Assembly (NCBI RefSeq): GCF_001045445.1
Contig: NZ_LFNF01000004.1
Coordinates: 1-64,000, forward strand
DNA length: 64,000 nt
Source: Chryseobacterium sp. BLS98
Lineage (GTDB): Bacteria; Bacteroidota; Bacteroidia; Flavobacteriales; Weeksellaceae
Reading direction: 5' to 3'
Under the pieces are notes generated by a model. It was not told where the DNA came from, made no database searches, and saw only the letters and a list, made by a program, of their open reading frames with translations. Each line of letters starts with the position of its first letter. Within the stretch, counting starts at the first letter, position 1. The translations under genes were made by a program, and so were the position numbers. Below are positions 26,471 to 35,829 of this stretch, piece after piece.

Positions 26471-27260
26471 TGTTATTGTTGATTATTTGATAATTTTAAA
26501 TTTTTTCTATTATTGAATTACTAGGTTCAGATGAAATCCAGCTGCTATTGTGGATAGCTCGGTTTTAGAAATTTTATCAATAAGGTTGATATTATATTTT
26601 ATTGTCTGAAGTTATTTGTGCGGCTGTAAAGCAACTATTCTCAGAAATTCCTATAGAGTCCCGAAATACCCGATAACATTTTATATTCCTTTTTTCTGTA
26701 TGGTATCTGATCAAGATTCGAACCACCAATGACAGTAAAAATATGCTTCAACTATATTAACATTATTGAGATGGTTGGCTGCAGGTTCTACTACTGTAAT
26801 TATAGTGCTCTTCCAGGTTAGATTATATTTACTTACCACGAAGATAAACTCCAACCGACAATTGCCTTAATCCGGTTGAAAATTCGTACCAAATAATTAA
26901 CAAAAGCAAGCAATTAAAGTTGTTCTTTTCATATAAAATTAAGTTTTTTTAACCTCTCTTTTTCTGGTATAATGCTGAAAAATATAATGTTATAACCCGA
27001 ATTATTTTAGTTTTTAACTTTCTGATAATTAGCGTTTTAATTGTATTTGTATTGTGTGATTATTTCAAAATAAAAATGAATAATTAGAGTTAAAAATTCC
27101 GAAATTATAACAGTATCTGATTTTTTTACCTGGAATGATTTATAGTTTTGCAATTCAAAAGTTAAGGATTTAAATTATCTCAATATTGTTGTATTTTTTT
27201 TAATACAATTAAGTTTTTAAATCAGAATAAAACACAAAAACAATTTCAAAAAATAAAAAT
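26471..27260. other. Long AT-rich intergenic region with a stretched TTGTATT palindrome
   Basis: No gene is recognisable on either strand. At 27189-27208 TTGTATT and AATACAA stand 6 bp apart, the same half-sites as in the hmp operator but with 3 bp more between them. Homology with the 23137 locus starts near 27216. Confidence 0.5.
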
Positions 27261-28010
27261 ATGATGAACAAAAAATTTGTTTTTACAATTTCTCTTTTTA
27301 TTAGTATAACTGTGTGGGGACAGGTGGGGATCAATACGCCTAATCCAACAGAAATTCTTGATGTTAATGGTATAGAGAGAATAAGAGAGCTTCCTAAAAA
27401 TGAAGCGGTAAATGCTATATTTACAAAACCGGATGGCACGAGATCCAATACTAAAGATCAGGCTTTCACAGCTACAAGAACAATCGTTGCTGATGCCAAT
27501 GGTATTTTGGGATATGTAGAAGGACTTCCGAAATCTAGTGACGGAGGTGGGCTGCCTGTAGGGGAAGCTATAACAAGAATTTATTCTGTTCCGGCCACTA
27601 CTGCTCAGGTAGGGACTTTTAACTTAAAGGATTATGTAATTGCTAATAATCTTCCTGCATTGCCATCTATAGATGGTTTGGAAATGAATTTGCAGGGTGT
27701 AAATTCTGCTTATTATGATCCACGGATATACAATATTTCCAGCAGTTCAAAACTTGTTAGTTATCAATCATTTGCAACAGTAGGGAATGAGAACGAAACA
27801 TCGCTAAATAATAATTTATCAGCAGGGAGTTATCTGCAGGTAGATGCTAACAACATTGTATTCTGGGCTACTACAGCAGCAGAAGTAGAAACAACAAACC
27901 TACAGATACAAATTGACAGCAATACATATAGATGGTATGAATTTAAGTGGTGGTGTATGGAGGTATCAGGAGAAAAGAAAATTTTTATGTCAGTTGTTCG
28001 TAAGGCCTAA
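27261..28010 (+). CDS. Secreted QVGINTPNP protein, paralogue of 23137 with a different C-terminus
   Basis: The 249-residue protein has a signal peptide ending at V-W-G. Its first about 92 residues are nearly the same as in the 23137 protein (Q-V-G-I-N-T-P-N-P-T-E-I-L-D-V-N-G, F-T-K-P-D-G-T-R-S-N). From residue about 93 the sequence is unrelated and looks like a compact beta domain (V-G-T-F-N-L-K-D-Y-V-I, E-T-T-N-L-Q-I-Q-I-D-S-N-T-Y-R-W-Y-E-F). The missing original C-terminus lies decayed directly downstream. Function unknown; a surface protein with a conserved stalk and exchangeable head is inferred. Confidence 0.72.
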   Translation: MMNKKFVFTISLFISITVWGQVGINTPNPTEILDVNGIERIRELPKNEAVNAIFTKPDGTRSNTKDQAFTATRTIVADANGILGYVEGLPKSSDGGGLPVGEAITRIYSVPATTAQVGTFNLKDYVIANNLPALPSIDGLEMNLQGVNSAYYDPRIYNISSSSKLVSYQSFATVGNENETSLNNNLSAGSYLQVDANNIVFWATTAAEVETTNLQIQIDSNTYRWYEFKWWCMEVSGEKKIFMSVVRKA

Positions 28011-28124
28011 TTTTCAAATATTTACTTTTTTGGAAATAAGCCGCAAGAACTATTGTTTTTCATGATGTTAATAGCATATTAAGTGCTATATCTGAGAATG
28101 GCAGTTCAAATGCCCCCAGAAAAT

Positions 28125-28667
28125 TATAATTGGTTATGATGTACGATTTGTGATGACAGTTATTATACATCTGAAGGCACAGTTTTTCCTACATTCAACA
28201 TCCAACTTCAAGCAGTTAAATTACGGATCTTACAAAATTTACAATAAAATTGTGGTATTGGTTATTTACAACTAAATCCGAATACTGCAACAATTATAAA
28301 AATTAGAAATTTTGTGGATCTTGGTGGGGTAGTCATTATCGTTCCAGATGCAGGAAAATTACATACGCTCAAAGTTTTTAATGACAGCAACTGTATCGTG
28401 AGGAAATGAATTTTCTTATTGGGTTGTTTGAACCGTAGGATCTAGTGGCGTTTTTAGGAATGTACGGGGAAATACGGTTATTATCCGAGCAAATCCAGCC
28501 AGTCATGTAGTGATCTCCCAATTAGGATCAGGCACATAACTGTTAGCATTTTTCTGCTTGGATAAAGGTATTGTCAGAAATTACAGTACTACAACGACAT
28601 ACATAAATACTGATCAGGAAAGTACTTTCATAATATCATGGCTTATGCGCTGGATAAACTAAATTAA
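28125..28667 (+). pseudogene. Decayed C-terminal region homologous to the 23137 protein
   Basis: The DNA is collinear with 23437-24138, from a diverged match to the I-G-Y-W segment through the V-D-L-G-G-V segment to the final A-Y-A-L-D-K-L-N stop. It carries frameshifts, stops and a deletion near the end, and has no start. It directly follows the 27261 gene, whose new C-terminus has taken its place. The sequence after it, including a terminator, also matches that after 23137. Confidence 0.82.
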
Positions 28668-28751
28668 TATATGGACTGGAGATGATGGCAAATAAGATGA
28701 TTGCTATTGTTTTCATTTTTTAAAAACACAAATTTTACATTTCATCTTCTA

Positions 28752-28782
28752 CTGTAATCTTCCTGCAAACGAAAGGTTACAG
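28752..28782 (+). terminator. Terminator hairpin, diverged copy of the 24228 terminator
   Basis: CTGTAATC (28752-28759) pairs with GGTTACAG (28775-28782) with one G-U pair, followed by TTTTTTT. Confidence 0.7.
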
Positions 28783-28858
28783 TTTTTTTATAAGAAAAAC
28801 TTTCAAGGCAAAATTTAATTTATCAGATTTAGTGATAATATTGCTTTTAAATTATAAG

Positions 28859-30199
28859 TTATTTAAATATAATTTTTTTTGTGATTCTGTTACCTTCCGG
28901 AGTAACAATTACAATAATTGCATTTCTTGTATCTATCACTGAATTGCTAACATTGAAGGCAAACTTATTCCTGCCTTTGGTTAAAGTTATATTTTCAGCC
29001 TTTAATAATTTGCCATCCATAGCATATAATTCCATTTTAGCTATTCCGGATTTGGCTGTTTTCAAAGAAATGTTGATATCATTAATGACAGGATTGGGAT
29101 AAAATTGTACAATGGGCTCATTTTTAATCTCACTATTAGCTAAAACCAAAGTTGGAAGATAGACTATCCAGCCATATGCAACCGTTGCCGGGCCATCTTC
29201 AAACCCAGCTATGTACTTACCGTTTGGAGAAATTGCGTAAGCTGCTCCCATAGAGTCCAAAGTTGAATTTACTGTGACTCCCAAATTGGTAAGATAGGTT
29301 TTAAAATCTATGGGAACCGTGCCTAATGCAGGATTGTATATTACTGGATATCTATTCGCATTAGCTGGTTTATACCACATTCCTACAATTGTTCCATCAT
29401 TAGATATTCCTCCAAAAGATCCTCCGGCATACAAAGACGGATCTGGGTTTGCAAATTCGGTGTAAGAATCTGAAGCTGGATCATATACAAAAGGGAGATT
29501 ATCAAAGGTACCCACTGCTACACCGCTTTCATTTATGGCCCGAACCTCGCTACTGGAAGACACGGGCAAATTGCCATTTTTTGTAATATATTTGAAAATG
29601 CCCGTTTCACTAAACAATGTTGGTACGCGTCTGGTTGAAGGTGCTGGAATATCTACCCATCCCGCAACTTTACCTGTATTATTAACCGTATAGAATGTAC
29701 CATTTACAAAATCGTTGTTGCTGGCTCTGGTTGTTGTACCTGTTTGTATATCATGAATAAAGGGAATTACATAGCTAATGTTAGTAATTTGATCGAAAAC
29801 TCCCATTTGTCCGGCAATATATCTGCCATTCTCGGATATTTGATAAGGAACACTTTCCGGAAATATGGAGGTAGAGGTTGTATTTGTTGGAAATGGAATA
29901 GTAATCCATGTATTGCTGTTATTTAGTTTATAAGCAGGTAATTTGAGGCTTCCGCTTGTTATGCTTCCTACTAAATCTCCATTATTATTAGTACCTCTCA
30001 ATCGATAAACTATAGGCTCCTTTACTGCATAAGTATTAGTTGACCAATTATAGATAAGCCCGAATGAAACAGCAAGCCCGTTATCATTTACGTCCTGAAA
30101 AGCTGAATTATTAACGGCAAGTTTACGGTATTCCTGTGCAGTTAAAAAATTAGACATAATGCCTAATAAAACAAATACAAAAAAGTTATTTTTTTTCAT
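28859..30199 (-). CDS. Secreted HAF-repeat-like protein with T9SS type A tail
   Basis: The 446-residue protein has a signal peptide ending near F-L-T-A-Q. Repeated units follow of the type I-N-E-S-G-V-A-V-G, I-S-N-D-G-T-I-V-G-M-W, I-S-P-N-G-K-Y-I-A-G-F, as in HAF repeats of extracellular proteins that fold as propellers. Residues about 365-446 form the sorting domain (V-Q-F-Y-P-N-P-V-I-N-D, end K-K-I-I-F-K). It is therefore exported by the type IX system. It stands alone on the minus strand between two secreted-protein groups. Substrate or ligand unknown. Confidence 0.82.
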   Translation of the reverse strand: MKKNNFFVFVLLGIMSNFLTAQEYRKLAVNNSAFQDVNDNGLAVSFGLIYNWSTNTYAVKEPIVYRLRGTNNNGDLVGSITSGSLKLPAYKLNNSNTWITIPFPTNTTSTSIFPESVPYQISENGRYIAGQMGVFDQITNISYVIPFIHDIQTGTTTRASNNDFVNGTFYTVNNTGKVAGWVDIPAPSTRRVPTLFSETGIFKYITKNGNLPVSSSSEVRAINESGVAVGTFDNLPFVYDPASDSYTEFANPDPSLYAGGSFGGISNDGTIVGMWYKPANANRYPVIYNPALGTVPIDFKTYLTNLGVTVNSTLDSMGAAYAISPNGKYIAGFEDGPATVAYGWIVYLPTLVLANSEIKNEPIVQFYPNPVINDINISLKTAKSGIAKMELYAMDGKLLKAENITLTKGRNKFAFNVSNSVIDTRNAIIVIVTPEGNRITKKIIFK

Positions 30200-30852
30200 A
30201 GGTAAAATATTTAATTTATTTAAAATTGTAATAATTAATTCAATAATTCTATACTTACTCTCTCTTTAAAGATTTTCCATTGAAACCTTGTTTAATGGTT
30301 TTTTGTATGCTTTCTTTTGAATTATTCGGTTGCCAACCTGGGCGTAATAAAAACTGAAAATCAAACTAAATGGTAAAGGAATAATTTTTTATATGAATCA
30401 TTTAATGGGATTCTTTAGATTGCAATTTTAGTGTTATTTAATTCAAAATCTGTGTTTATTTTGTAAGAAATTCTTAAATTATAACTTTATTATTTCTTTA
30501 ATATAAATTGTCTGACATCTTATTTGCCGGAAATGTTATTCTTTTTCTCATTAATATTTTCTAAGTTAAAAATACTATTTATTTTGATTCATATTGTTGT
30601 AATTCATTAATAAATAGGTAATTATTGATGTGTTGTTTGAGTTTGAATTACCGAATTTACAACTCATATTGTTTTGAAGAGATCAGGATAAACCTCTAAT
30701 ATTACACTATAATCCCTAACGGATAGTTGAATTAATTCTAAGCCATTCGTTGCACAGATTCTAAAAACACACACTTAACAATGATTAAAAATTTATTGTT
30801 TTTAAAAAAATGCGTTTGATCAAATTTACATTTAGTACCACTAAAAAAATTG
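30200..30852. other. Long AT-rich divergent intergenic region
   Basis: It separates the minus-strand T9SS gene from three plus-strand secreted-protein genes. No coding frame, tRNA or clear hairpin is seen. Its length suggests promoter and regulatory content for both sides, but no motif could be assigned. Confidence 0.5.
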
Positions 30853-31674
30853 ATGATGAAAAAACACTATTTTATTTCTCTACTATTTTTATTTGAGAGC
30901 TTATTCTATGCTCAAATAAGTATTGCTCCAAATCCCGCCAACCACGAACCGCATCAAAACTCAATTTTGGATGTGAAATCTTCAACACCTGCAAAAGCCG
31001 TGTTGCTTCCCGTAGTTTCGCAGATCAGTAATGCAGCAGATCCGGATAATGATAACAATTTTAGGGGAGCAATTGTGTACAGTAAGAATAATGGTACAAT
31101 TTATGAGCATGACGGAACCAATTGGTCAAGTATCTATAATTATATTGTTGATGTCAAACCACAGTATTTTGCCCATTTTTCGCGTCCATCCAATCTGAAT
31201 CTTTCATGCAATGGAGGACTTCTTCCTCCATATGGCTGTACAGCTACAGGAATTATTCCGCTTGTAAACAACGGAAGTTCTGATTTTCAGGGAAGTTCTA
31301 TCAACCTTTCTTTAGCTTCGAATGTTGTAACGGTAAATGAAACGGGCTTATACAGAGTTACTTACAGATCTTATGCAACTTTCAACGGGCTCAACACTGA
31401 TGAAATCCAGTTGAGACTCCAAAAAGCTATGACTGCAACTCCAACGGTATTCTCGACGATTGATTATAAATCTTTTACAAGTGATAATGACAATTTGGGA
31501 TATTCACCCGTGTTCAACGGTTCGATTGTTCTACAAGTGAATGCAGGGGAAAAATTCCGTTTACAGGGTTTCATGCAATCAGGATTTTCACCTTTGATTA
31601 ACTCCTCGACCAGCTTCCAAAACAATAATACTTATGGAACAGGTGAGCTAATTTTCGAGAAAATTGTTTTATAA
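30853..31674 (+). CDS. Secreted protein with LDVKS stalk and jelly-roll-like C-terminus, first of three
   Basis: The 273-residue protein starts at the ATG-ATG (30853); a TTG at 30850 was rejected. A signal peptide ends at F-Y-A-Q. The mature part has Q-N-S-I-L-D-V-K-S-S-T-P-A-K-A-V-L-L-P-V-V, then an I-Y-E-H-D-G-T-N-W unit. The C-terminal part (residues 115-273) has N-E-T-G-L-Y-R-V-T-Y-R and G-E-K-F-R-L-Q-G-F, the strand pattern of C1q/TNF-like jelly rolls. The next two genes have the same architecture, so the three form one operon. Confidence 0.68.
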   Translation: MMKKHYFISLLFLFESLFYAQISIAPNPANHEPHQNSILDVKSSTPAKAVLLPVVSQISNAADPDNDNNFRGAIVYSKNNGTIYEHDGTNWSSIYNYIVDVKPQYFAHFSRPSNLNLSCNGGLLPPYGCTATGIIPLVNNGSSDFQGSSINLSLASNVVTVNETGLYRVTYRSYATFNGLNTDEIQLRLQKAMTATPTVFSTIDYKSFTSDNDNLGYSPVFNGSIVLQVNAGEKFRLQGFMQSGFSPLINSSTSFQNNNTYGTGELIFEKIVL

Positions 31675-31692
31675 CTCATTAATTTAAAAATT

Positions 31693-32598
31693 ATGTATCC
31701 TAAAATATATTTAACGGTAGCAGCTTTGCTGGCTGCGGTGTTTTTCAATGCACAGGTAATGATTTCCAAAACGGCAGGTTCTGCCCATCAGAATGCTTTA
31801 TTGGACATAAAAGATGCCACCAAGGGTGTTATTTTTACTCGTGCTGAGGATATTCCTACTTTTCCATTATATAATAATTCCCAGGAAGATTATTTTAATG
31901 ATGAAGCTGCTCTGGAAGGCGCAATTTTATACAATAAAGAAGACAAACAATATTATAAATATGATGGAACAACCTGGATTCCTGCACTTCAACTCGGAGG
32001 GTGGTACAATCCTTTTTTAACCAGAAGAAAAGCTTCCAGTTCAAAAACATGGAATTGTTTAGGGGTACAAGTTCCCAACCCCTTTCCTCCATTTACTCCA
32101 ATAACTGTAAGTACATGCAGTGTTTTAGCACTTTTTGGAAGCAATAGTAAACAGACTATTTCACTTTCGCCAATTACAAACAGGTCTCAATTATTAGTAA
32201 ATAATCTGAATACGACAATGCCAGCAAACGGCAGTGATAATGTGATTGAAATACCGCAAGCCGGATTGTATCATATTTCCGGGGTTACAGGATTTGAAGG
32301 GTTTTCATTAGGTTCTTTAGGAAAAGATGCTACGTTTTGGGTAAGTATCGATGTCAGTTACGATGGCGGTGCAAACTGGTCAACACTGGCATTTGAGGAA
32401 ACTAAACTGTATGGCGGAATTTTTATTGACTTAGGACAGGGAGGAAATAAAAGCGCAAGTGTTTCTGCTTCTGTCACATTACCAGCGAACTCTCGTATCA
32501 GGCTTCAGGCTGCTGTAAATACGGATTCTGTAATATCTACTTTTTCAAACTCTGTAGATCATAGAGAAACCTTCATTAATATTCAAAAATTAAGATAA
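31693..32598 (+). CDS. Secreted protein of the same architecture, second of three
   Basis: The 301-residue protein has a signal peptide ending at F-N-A-Q and a Q-N-A-L-L-D-I-K-D-A-T-K-G-V-I-F-T-R motif like its neighbours. It has a Y-Y-K-Y-D-G-T-T-W unit and a C-terminal jelly-roll-like part with Q-A-G-L-Y-H-I-S-G-V and N-S-R-I-R-L-Q-A-A. Spacing to the gene before is 18 bp and to the gene after 20 bp. Sequence identity between the three is low outside these motifs, so they are old duplicates. Function unknown. Confidence 0.68.
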   Translation: MYPKIYLTVAALLAAVFFNAQVMISKTAGSAHQNALLDIKDATKGVIFTRAEDIPTFPLYNNSQEDYFNDEAALEGAILYNKEDKQYYKYDGTTWIPALQLGGWYNPFLTRRKASSSKTWNCLGVQVPNPFPPFTPITVSTCSVLALFGSNSKQTISLSPITNRSQLLVNNLNTTMPANGSDNVIEIPQAGLYHISGVTGFEGFSLGSLGKDATFWVSIDVSYDGGANWSTLAFEETKLYGGIFIDLGQGGNKSASVSASVTLPANSRIRLQAAVNTDSVISTFSNSVDHRETFINIQKLR

Positions 32599-32618
32599 TC
32601 CCATAAAAATTAAAGCAC

Positions 32619-33419
32619 ATGAAAAAATATTTCGCATTTATAGGGATGTTGGGATTTATGATAGCAAACTCTCAGGTTGTCATTGGTGGATCAACTCCTT
32701 CTAGCAGTAATACTCAACTGGAACTTCAAAATTCCGGGCAAAAAGTATTGATTCTTCCTGTTGCAGAAAACGAAACAATATTACCAAAATACAACAGTTC
32801 TCAACCGGATAAATATGATGATGATGCTACAATGGAGGCGATGCTGATGTACAATAAAGAGGAAAGTCTTGCTAACGTTTACGACGGGACAAAGTGGGAA
32901 CAGGCTTTTAATGCTAAAAATAAATCAACAACGTGGACACGAGCGAGTATTAACAGCACCAATATGACCTGCCTTTCCACCTCTGATCTTTTCGGACAGC
33001 TTTTACAGCTTTGTAGCTCTGATAATCTGAAATTTTCTGTTCCTCCAAACAGTTCTCAGTTTTCTGATTATCTGTCTGTTGTAAGAAATTCTGAAACGTT
33101 CAGGATAAGACAGAAAGGATTATACAGGATTAATTTTAATGTTTTATTTAGTGGTTTTACAGCCGGATTTGATTTTAATGGAGCCAGAATTACAGTAGTT
33201 GTTGTTGTAAATGGAGTAGAGAAGGCTTATATGTCAGGTAAAGCCTCTCCTTTTATTAATATAGGAAATTATCTTGTTTCCACGGATGGCGTTTTATTTT
33301 TAGATGTCAATAATGATGTTACATTCCGTTTGGTACTGGATGGTTCATCTTGGTCAATCAGCAGTTATAATTTCGGAGGAACAGCCGAAAGCAACGTAAG
33401 TATCGAAAGGATATTATAA
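32619..33419 (+). CDS. Secreted protein of the same architecture, third of three
   Basis: The 266-residue protein has a signal peptide ending at A-N-S-Q. A Q-L-E-L-Q-N-S-G-Q-K-V-L-I-L-P-V motif is followed by V-Y-D-G-T-K-W-E and the jelly-roll-like part (Q-K-G-L-Y-R-I-N-F-N-V-L-F, N-D-V-T-F-R-L-V-L-D-G-S-S-W). It ends the presumed three-gene operon. The hairpin at 33707 may terminate it after a long untranslated tail. Confidence 0.66.
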   Translation: MKKYFAFIGMLGFMIANSQVVIGGSTPSSSNTQLELQNSGQKVLILPVAENETILPKYNSSQPDKYDDDATMEAMLMYNKEESLANVYDGTKWEQAFNAKNKSTTWTRASINSTNMTCLSTSDLFGQLLQLCSSDNLKFSVPPNSSQFSDYLSVVRNSETFRIRQKGLYRINFNVLFSGFTAGFDFNGARITVVVVVNGVEKAYMSGKASPFINIGNYLVSTDGVLFLDVNNDVTFRLVLDGSSWSISSYNFGGTAESNVSIERIL

Positions 33420-33773
33420 ATCAGAGGGAGAGTATTCTGAAAGCACAAATGAAATTTTTTATAAAACATTATTCGGTAGAAAATGCAACAAGATAAGTAC
33501 CAAATACTTGTAGGAAAACAGTTTTAAAAGCTGAGTTTATCCTGAAGCTGAGTACTTTGCTTGAATATGATTTTTTCAGGATTTAAACTTGGGAGCTTAC
33601 TAAGCAAAAATTTTGCAGCAAAAGGAGCAAACTGGCTATTGGTTGCTGGATTACCTAACAAACCAACTTTGTAAACGGAGGATAATACCACAAGATAATG
33701 ATTTTGAAAACCGACCAACTAAGAAAATTAACGGACGGTTTTTCAGTTTTTAATTTAAACTTTACTTAAAATT
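33420..33773. other. Intergenic region with a possible terminator at 33707-33742
   Basis: AAAACCG (33707-33713) pairs with CGGTTTT (33736-33742), followed by TTCAGTTTTT. The stretch 33568-33675 has a short frame with acceptable composition on each strand, but neither is recognised. Nothing else is seen. Confidence 0.45.
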
Positions 33774-34523
33774 ATGACCAATAACGTAATCAGAAGACAA
33801 CCTAAGCACACATTTCCTAAGAAAAAAGTTCTATGTCTGGTTTCAAACCCGGCAATGCTTCAGGGCATGAATGTAGGCTTTTTTGCTGAAGAAATGACAC
33901 GTCCATTCTTTGATTTTGTCAATGCAGGATACGATGTAGATTTTTGTTCGCCTTGGGGTGGCGAAGTAATATTTGATAGACACAGCGATCCGGAAAATCC
34001 CGAAGGAGCATATCAAAACGACCTGATAAGTATCGGATTTGTCCACCATAAAGACTATGGCAAACTCATGAAGGATACACCTTCTATTGATCAATTTAAT
34101 GTAAACGATTATGATGCTATTTGTGTAGCCGGCGGAGGAGCGCCTTTAATTAACTTTAAAGATGATGAAAAGCTGCACAAATTTATTGCAGATTTTTATG
34201 AAGCCGGGAAAATAGTATGTCTAATCTGTCACGGAACATCCTTATTGTTATGGACAAAACTAAGCGACGGTACACTTTTGGCAGACGGAAAAAGCTGGAC
34301 CGGATTTGCAGACAGTGAAGAACAAATAATTAATGATATGTTCGGAATGAAGGTAAATTCTTACACCATCGAAACAGAAGCCCGCAAAAACCCAAATACT
34401 AACTTTGAATGCGCCGGTCCATTGGAGCCTTTTGCTATCAGAGACGGAAGATTGATTACTGCTCAACAGCAACACAGCAGTTTTTTAGCCTCTCAATTAG
34501 TTATTGAAGCATTATCAGAATAA
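33774..34523 (+). CDS. DJ-1/PfpI family protein, Hsp31-like
   Basis: The 249-residue cytoplasmic protein has the DJ-1/PfpI fold. K-V-L-C-L-V-S-N-P opens it, G-Y-D-V-D-F-C-S-P-W-G-G-E follows, and the nucleophile elbow is I-C-H-G-T with Cys152 and the adjacent His153. Length and inserts match the larger Hsp31-like subgroup, whose members act on methylglyoxal-type aldehydes or as chaperones. It is followed by a hairpin terminator and then by reductase and aldehyde dehydrogenase genes, in line with a reactive-aldehyde detoxification theme, which is inferred. Confidence 0.85.
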   Translation: MTNNVIRRQPKHTFPKKKVLCLVSNPAMLQGMNVGFFAEEMTRPFFDFVNAGYDVDFCSPWGGEVIFDRHSDPENPEGAYQNDLISIGFVHHKDYGKLMKDTPSIDQFNVNDYDAICVAGGGAPLINFKDDEKLHKFIADFYEAGKIVCLICHGTSLLLWTKLSDGTLLADGKSWTGFADSEEQIINDMFGMKVNSYTIETEARKNPNTNFECAGPLEPFAIRDGRLITAQQQHSSFLASQLVIEALSE

Positions 34524-34533
34524 TATAGAATTT

Positions 34534-34574
34534 ATCAGACCCTTTACAATACTTTTTAATTGGATGGGTCTGAT
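34534..34574 (+). terminator. Hairpin terminator after the DJ-1/PfpI gene
   Basis: ATCAGACCC (34534-34542) pairs perfectly with GGGTCTGAT (34566-34574). It is followed by TATTTCTG, so the T-run is poor. Confidence 0.6.
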
Positions 34575-34642
34575 TATTTCTGTTGCCGAAATTCTGGAAT
34601 GAATCACAAAAATATTAAATGGAGCAATCACAAAATAAAGGG

Positions 34643-35074
34643 ATGAAATCAATCAAGCTTTTACTCATCGTATTTTCCGTAATCAGTGTTACCGCTTGCG
34701 GACAAAACAAAAATCAAAATTCAGATCATAAAAACAGAAAAAAAATTGATAAAATGGACACAGGTAAACTAACAAATCAAAACGTAAAACAGGCATTCGA
34801 AGCTTGGCAAAGTGGTGACAGTAAAACCTTTCTTTCATTTTTTACCGATAATCCGACAATGACAGATGACGGTAGTCCCCGCAACTTTCAAAGTTATGTA
34901 AAGGAAGCTTGCGGAAAAGAAGTTTTCCTAACAATTGACTCTGTAGAAAATGATGGCAAAAATATTACGGGCAACTTTAAAGCCGGACCGTGGGGAACCT
35001 TTCCTGTTTTTTTTAATTTCCATCAAAATGCAAAAGGAAAATTTGAAAGGTTGGATATTGGCCAGGCTAAATAA
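34643..35074 (+). CDS. NTF2/SnoaL-like lipoprotein
   Basis: From the ATG at 34643 the 143-residue product has an SPII signal (V-I-S-V-T-A-C-G). The earlier ATG at 34619 would add eight polar residues and spoil the signal, so it was not used. The mature domain (V-K-Q-A-F-E-A-W-Q-S-G-D-S-K-T-F-L-S-F-F-T-D, G-N-F-K-A-G-P-W-G-T-F-P-V-F-F) is a small NTF2-like cone fold. The ligand is unknown. It opens a run of closely spaced genes reaching 41450. Confidence 0.75.
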   Translation: MKSIKLLLIVFSVISVTACGQNKNQNSDHKNRKKIDKMDTGKLTNQNVKQAFEAWQSGDSKTFLSFFTDNPTMTDDGSPRNFQSYVKEACGKEVFLTIDSVENDGKNITGNFKAGPWGTFPVFFNFHQNAKGKFERLDIGQAK

Positions 35075-35109
35075 GCTTTGATGATTTTCAATTTCTTTAA
35101 ACAAGCTTT

Positions 35110-35790
35110 ATGAATTTTTCATTGAGGCTTAAAATGCCAAATTTTAAAAAGGCTCTTAACGGTTTTCTGTTCTTTTGTATTGTTCAACATGCACAAGCTC
35201 AAGATATTGATGGCGTAAGTTCTTTTTTTGTAGGCGGAGTGAGTATGGATATTCCTAAGCAAAATAAATTGCTGCTCTATGGCGGTTTCAGTCCCTCCGA
35301 TAAAGTAAAGGCATTTTTGGCACTGCCAAATTTTAAGATAAACAAATACTTGACACTTACGCCAGGTTATACCTATGTGAATGTAGATTTGGACAATGGC
35401 AGTAAGGTAGTGGAACATCAGTTTCTCGGAATGGCAACGCTGGCTTTTCCGATAGCAAAAAATTGGACTCTTGCTGACCGGAATATGTATTTCCACCGAT
35501 TCAGAACCGGCGATGATTTATCATTTTACCGAAACAGGTTAGGTGTCATCCACAAAACGGAACTTTTCAAAAAACAGGTAAGTATTTTTTTACATGATGA
35601 AGTTTATCTCAATCTCGACAATGGACAATTTACCCGAAACCGTGTTGTTTTTGGGGGTGATATAAAGCTTTTGAAGTGGCTTACACCGCAAGTGATGTTG
35701 ATGTATCAAAGCGATAGAGCAACAGGCAACAGAATTTTAGGATGGCTCATATTTACAGTGCCATTGGAAAACCTCGGAATTTTTAAATAA
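35110..35790 (+). CDS. DUF2490-type outer membrane beta-barrel protein
   Basis: The 226-residue protein has a signal peptide ending at H-A-Q-A-Q. The mature part alternates short amphipathic strands (L-L-L-Y-G-G-F, L-T-L-T-P-G-Y-T-Y-V-N-V, R-N-R-L-G-V, Q-V-M-L-M-Y-Q-S-D-R) as in DUF2490 barrels. The family motif of an N-R-x-R/E-H/R pattern in the middle appears as H-R-F-R-T-G-D-D. Met9 (35134) is an alternative start that gives a tighter signal peptide. Function unknown. Confidence 0.72.
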   Translation: MNFSLRLKMPNFKKALNGFLFFCIVQHAQAQDIDGVSSFFVGGVSMDIPKQNKLLLYGGFSPSDKVKAFLALPNFKINKYLTLTPGYTYVNVDLDNGSKVVEHQFLGMATLAFPIAKNWTLADRNMYFHRFRTGDDLSFYRNRLGVIHKTELFKKQVSIFLHDEVYLNLDNGQFTRNRVVFGGDIKLLKWLTPQVMLMYQSDRATGNRILGWLIFTVPLENLGIFK

Positions 35791-35829
35791 GTGAAACACT
35801 TAAAGAATTGGATAAAATAGAAAGAGATT

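Noticed and set aside
26698..26730. tRNA-like GATTCGAACC sequence
   Set aside because: Only a T-loop-like string is present; no acceptor or anticodon stem could be built around it.
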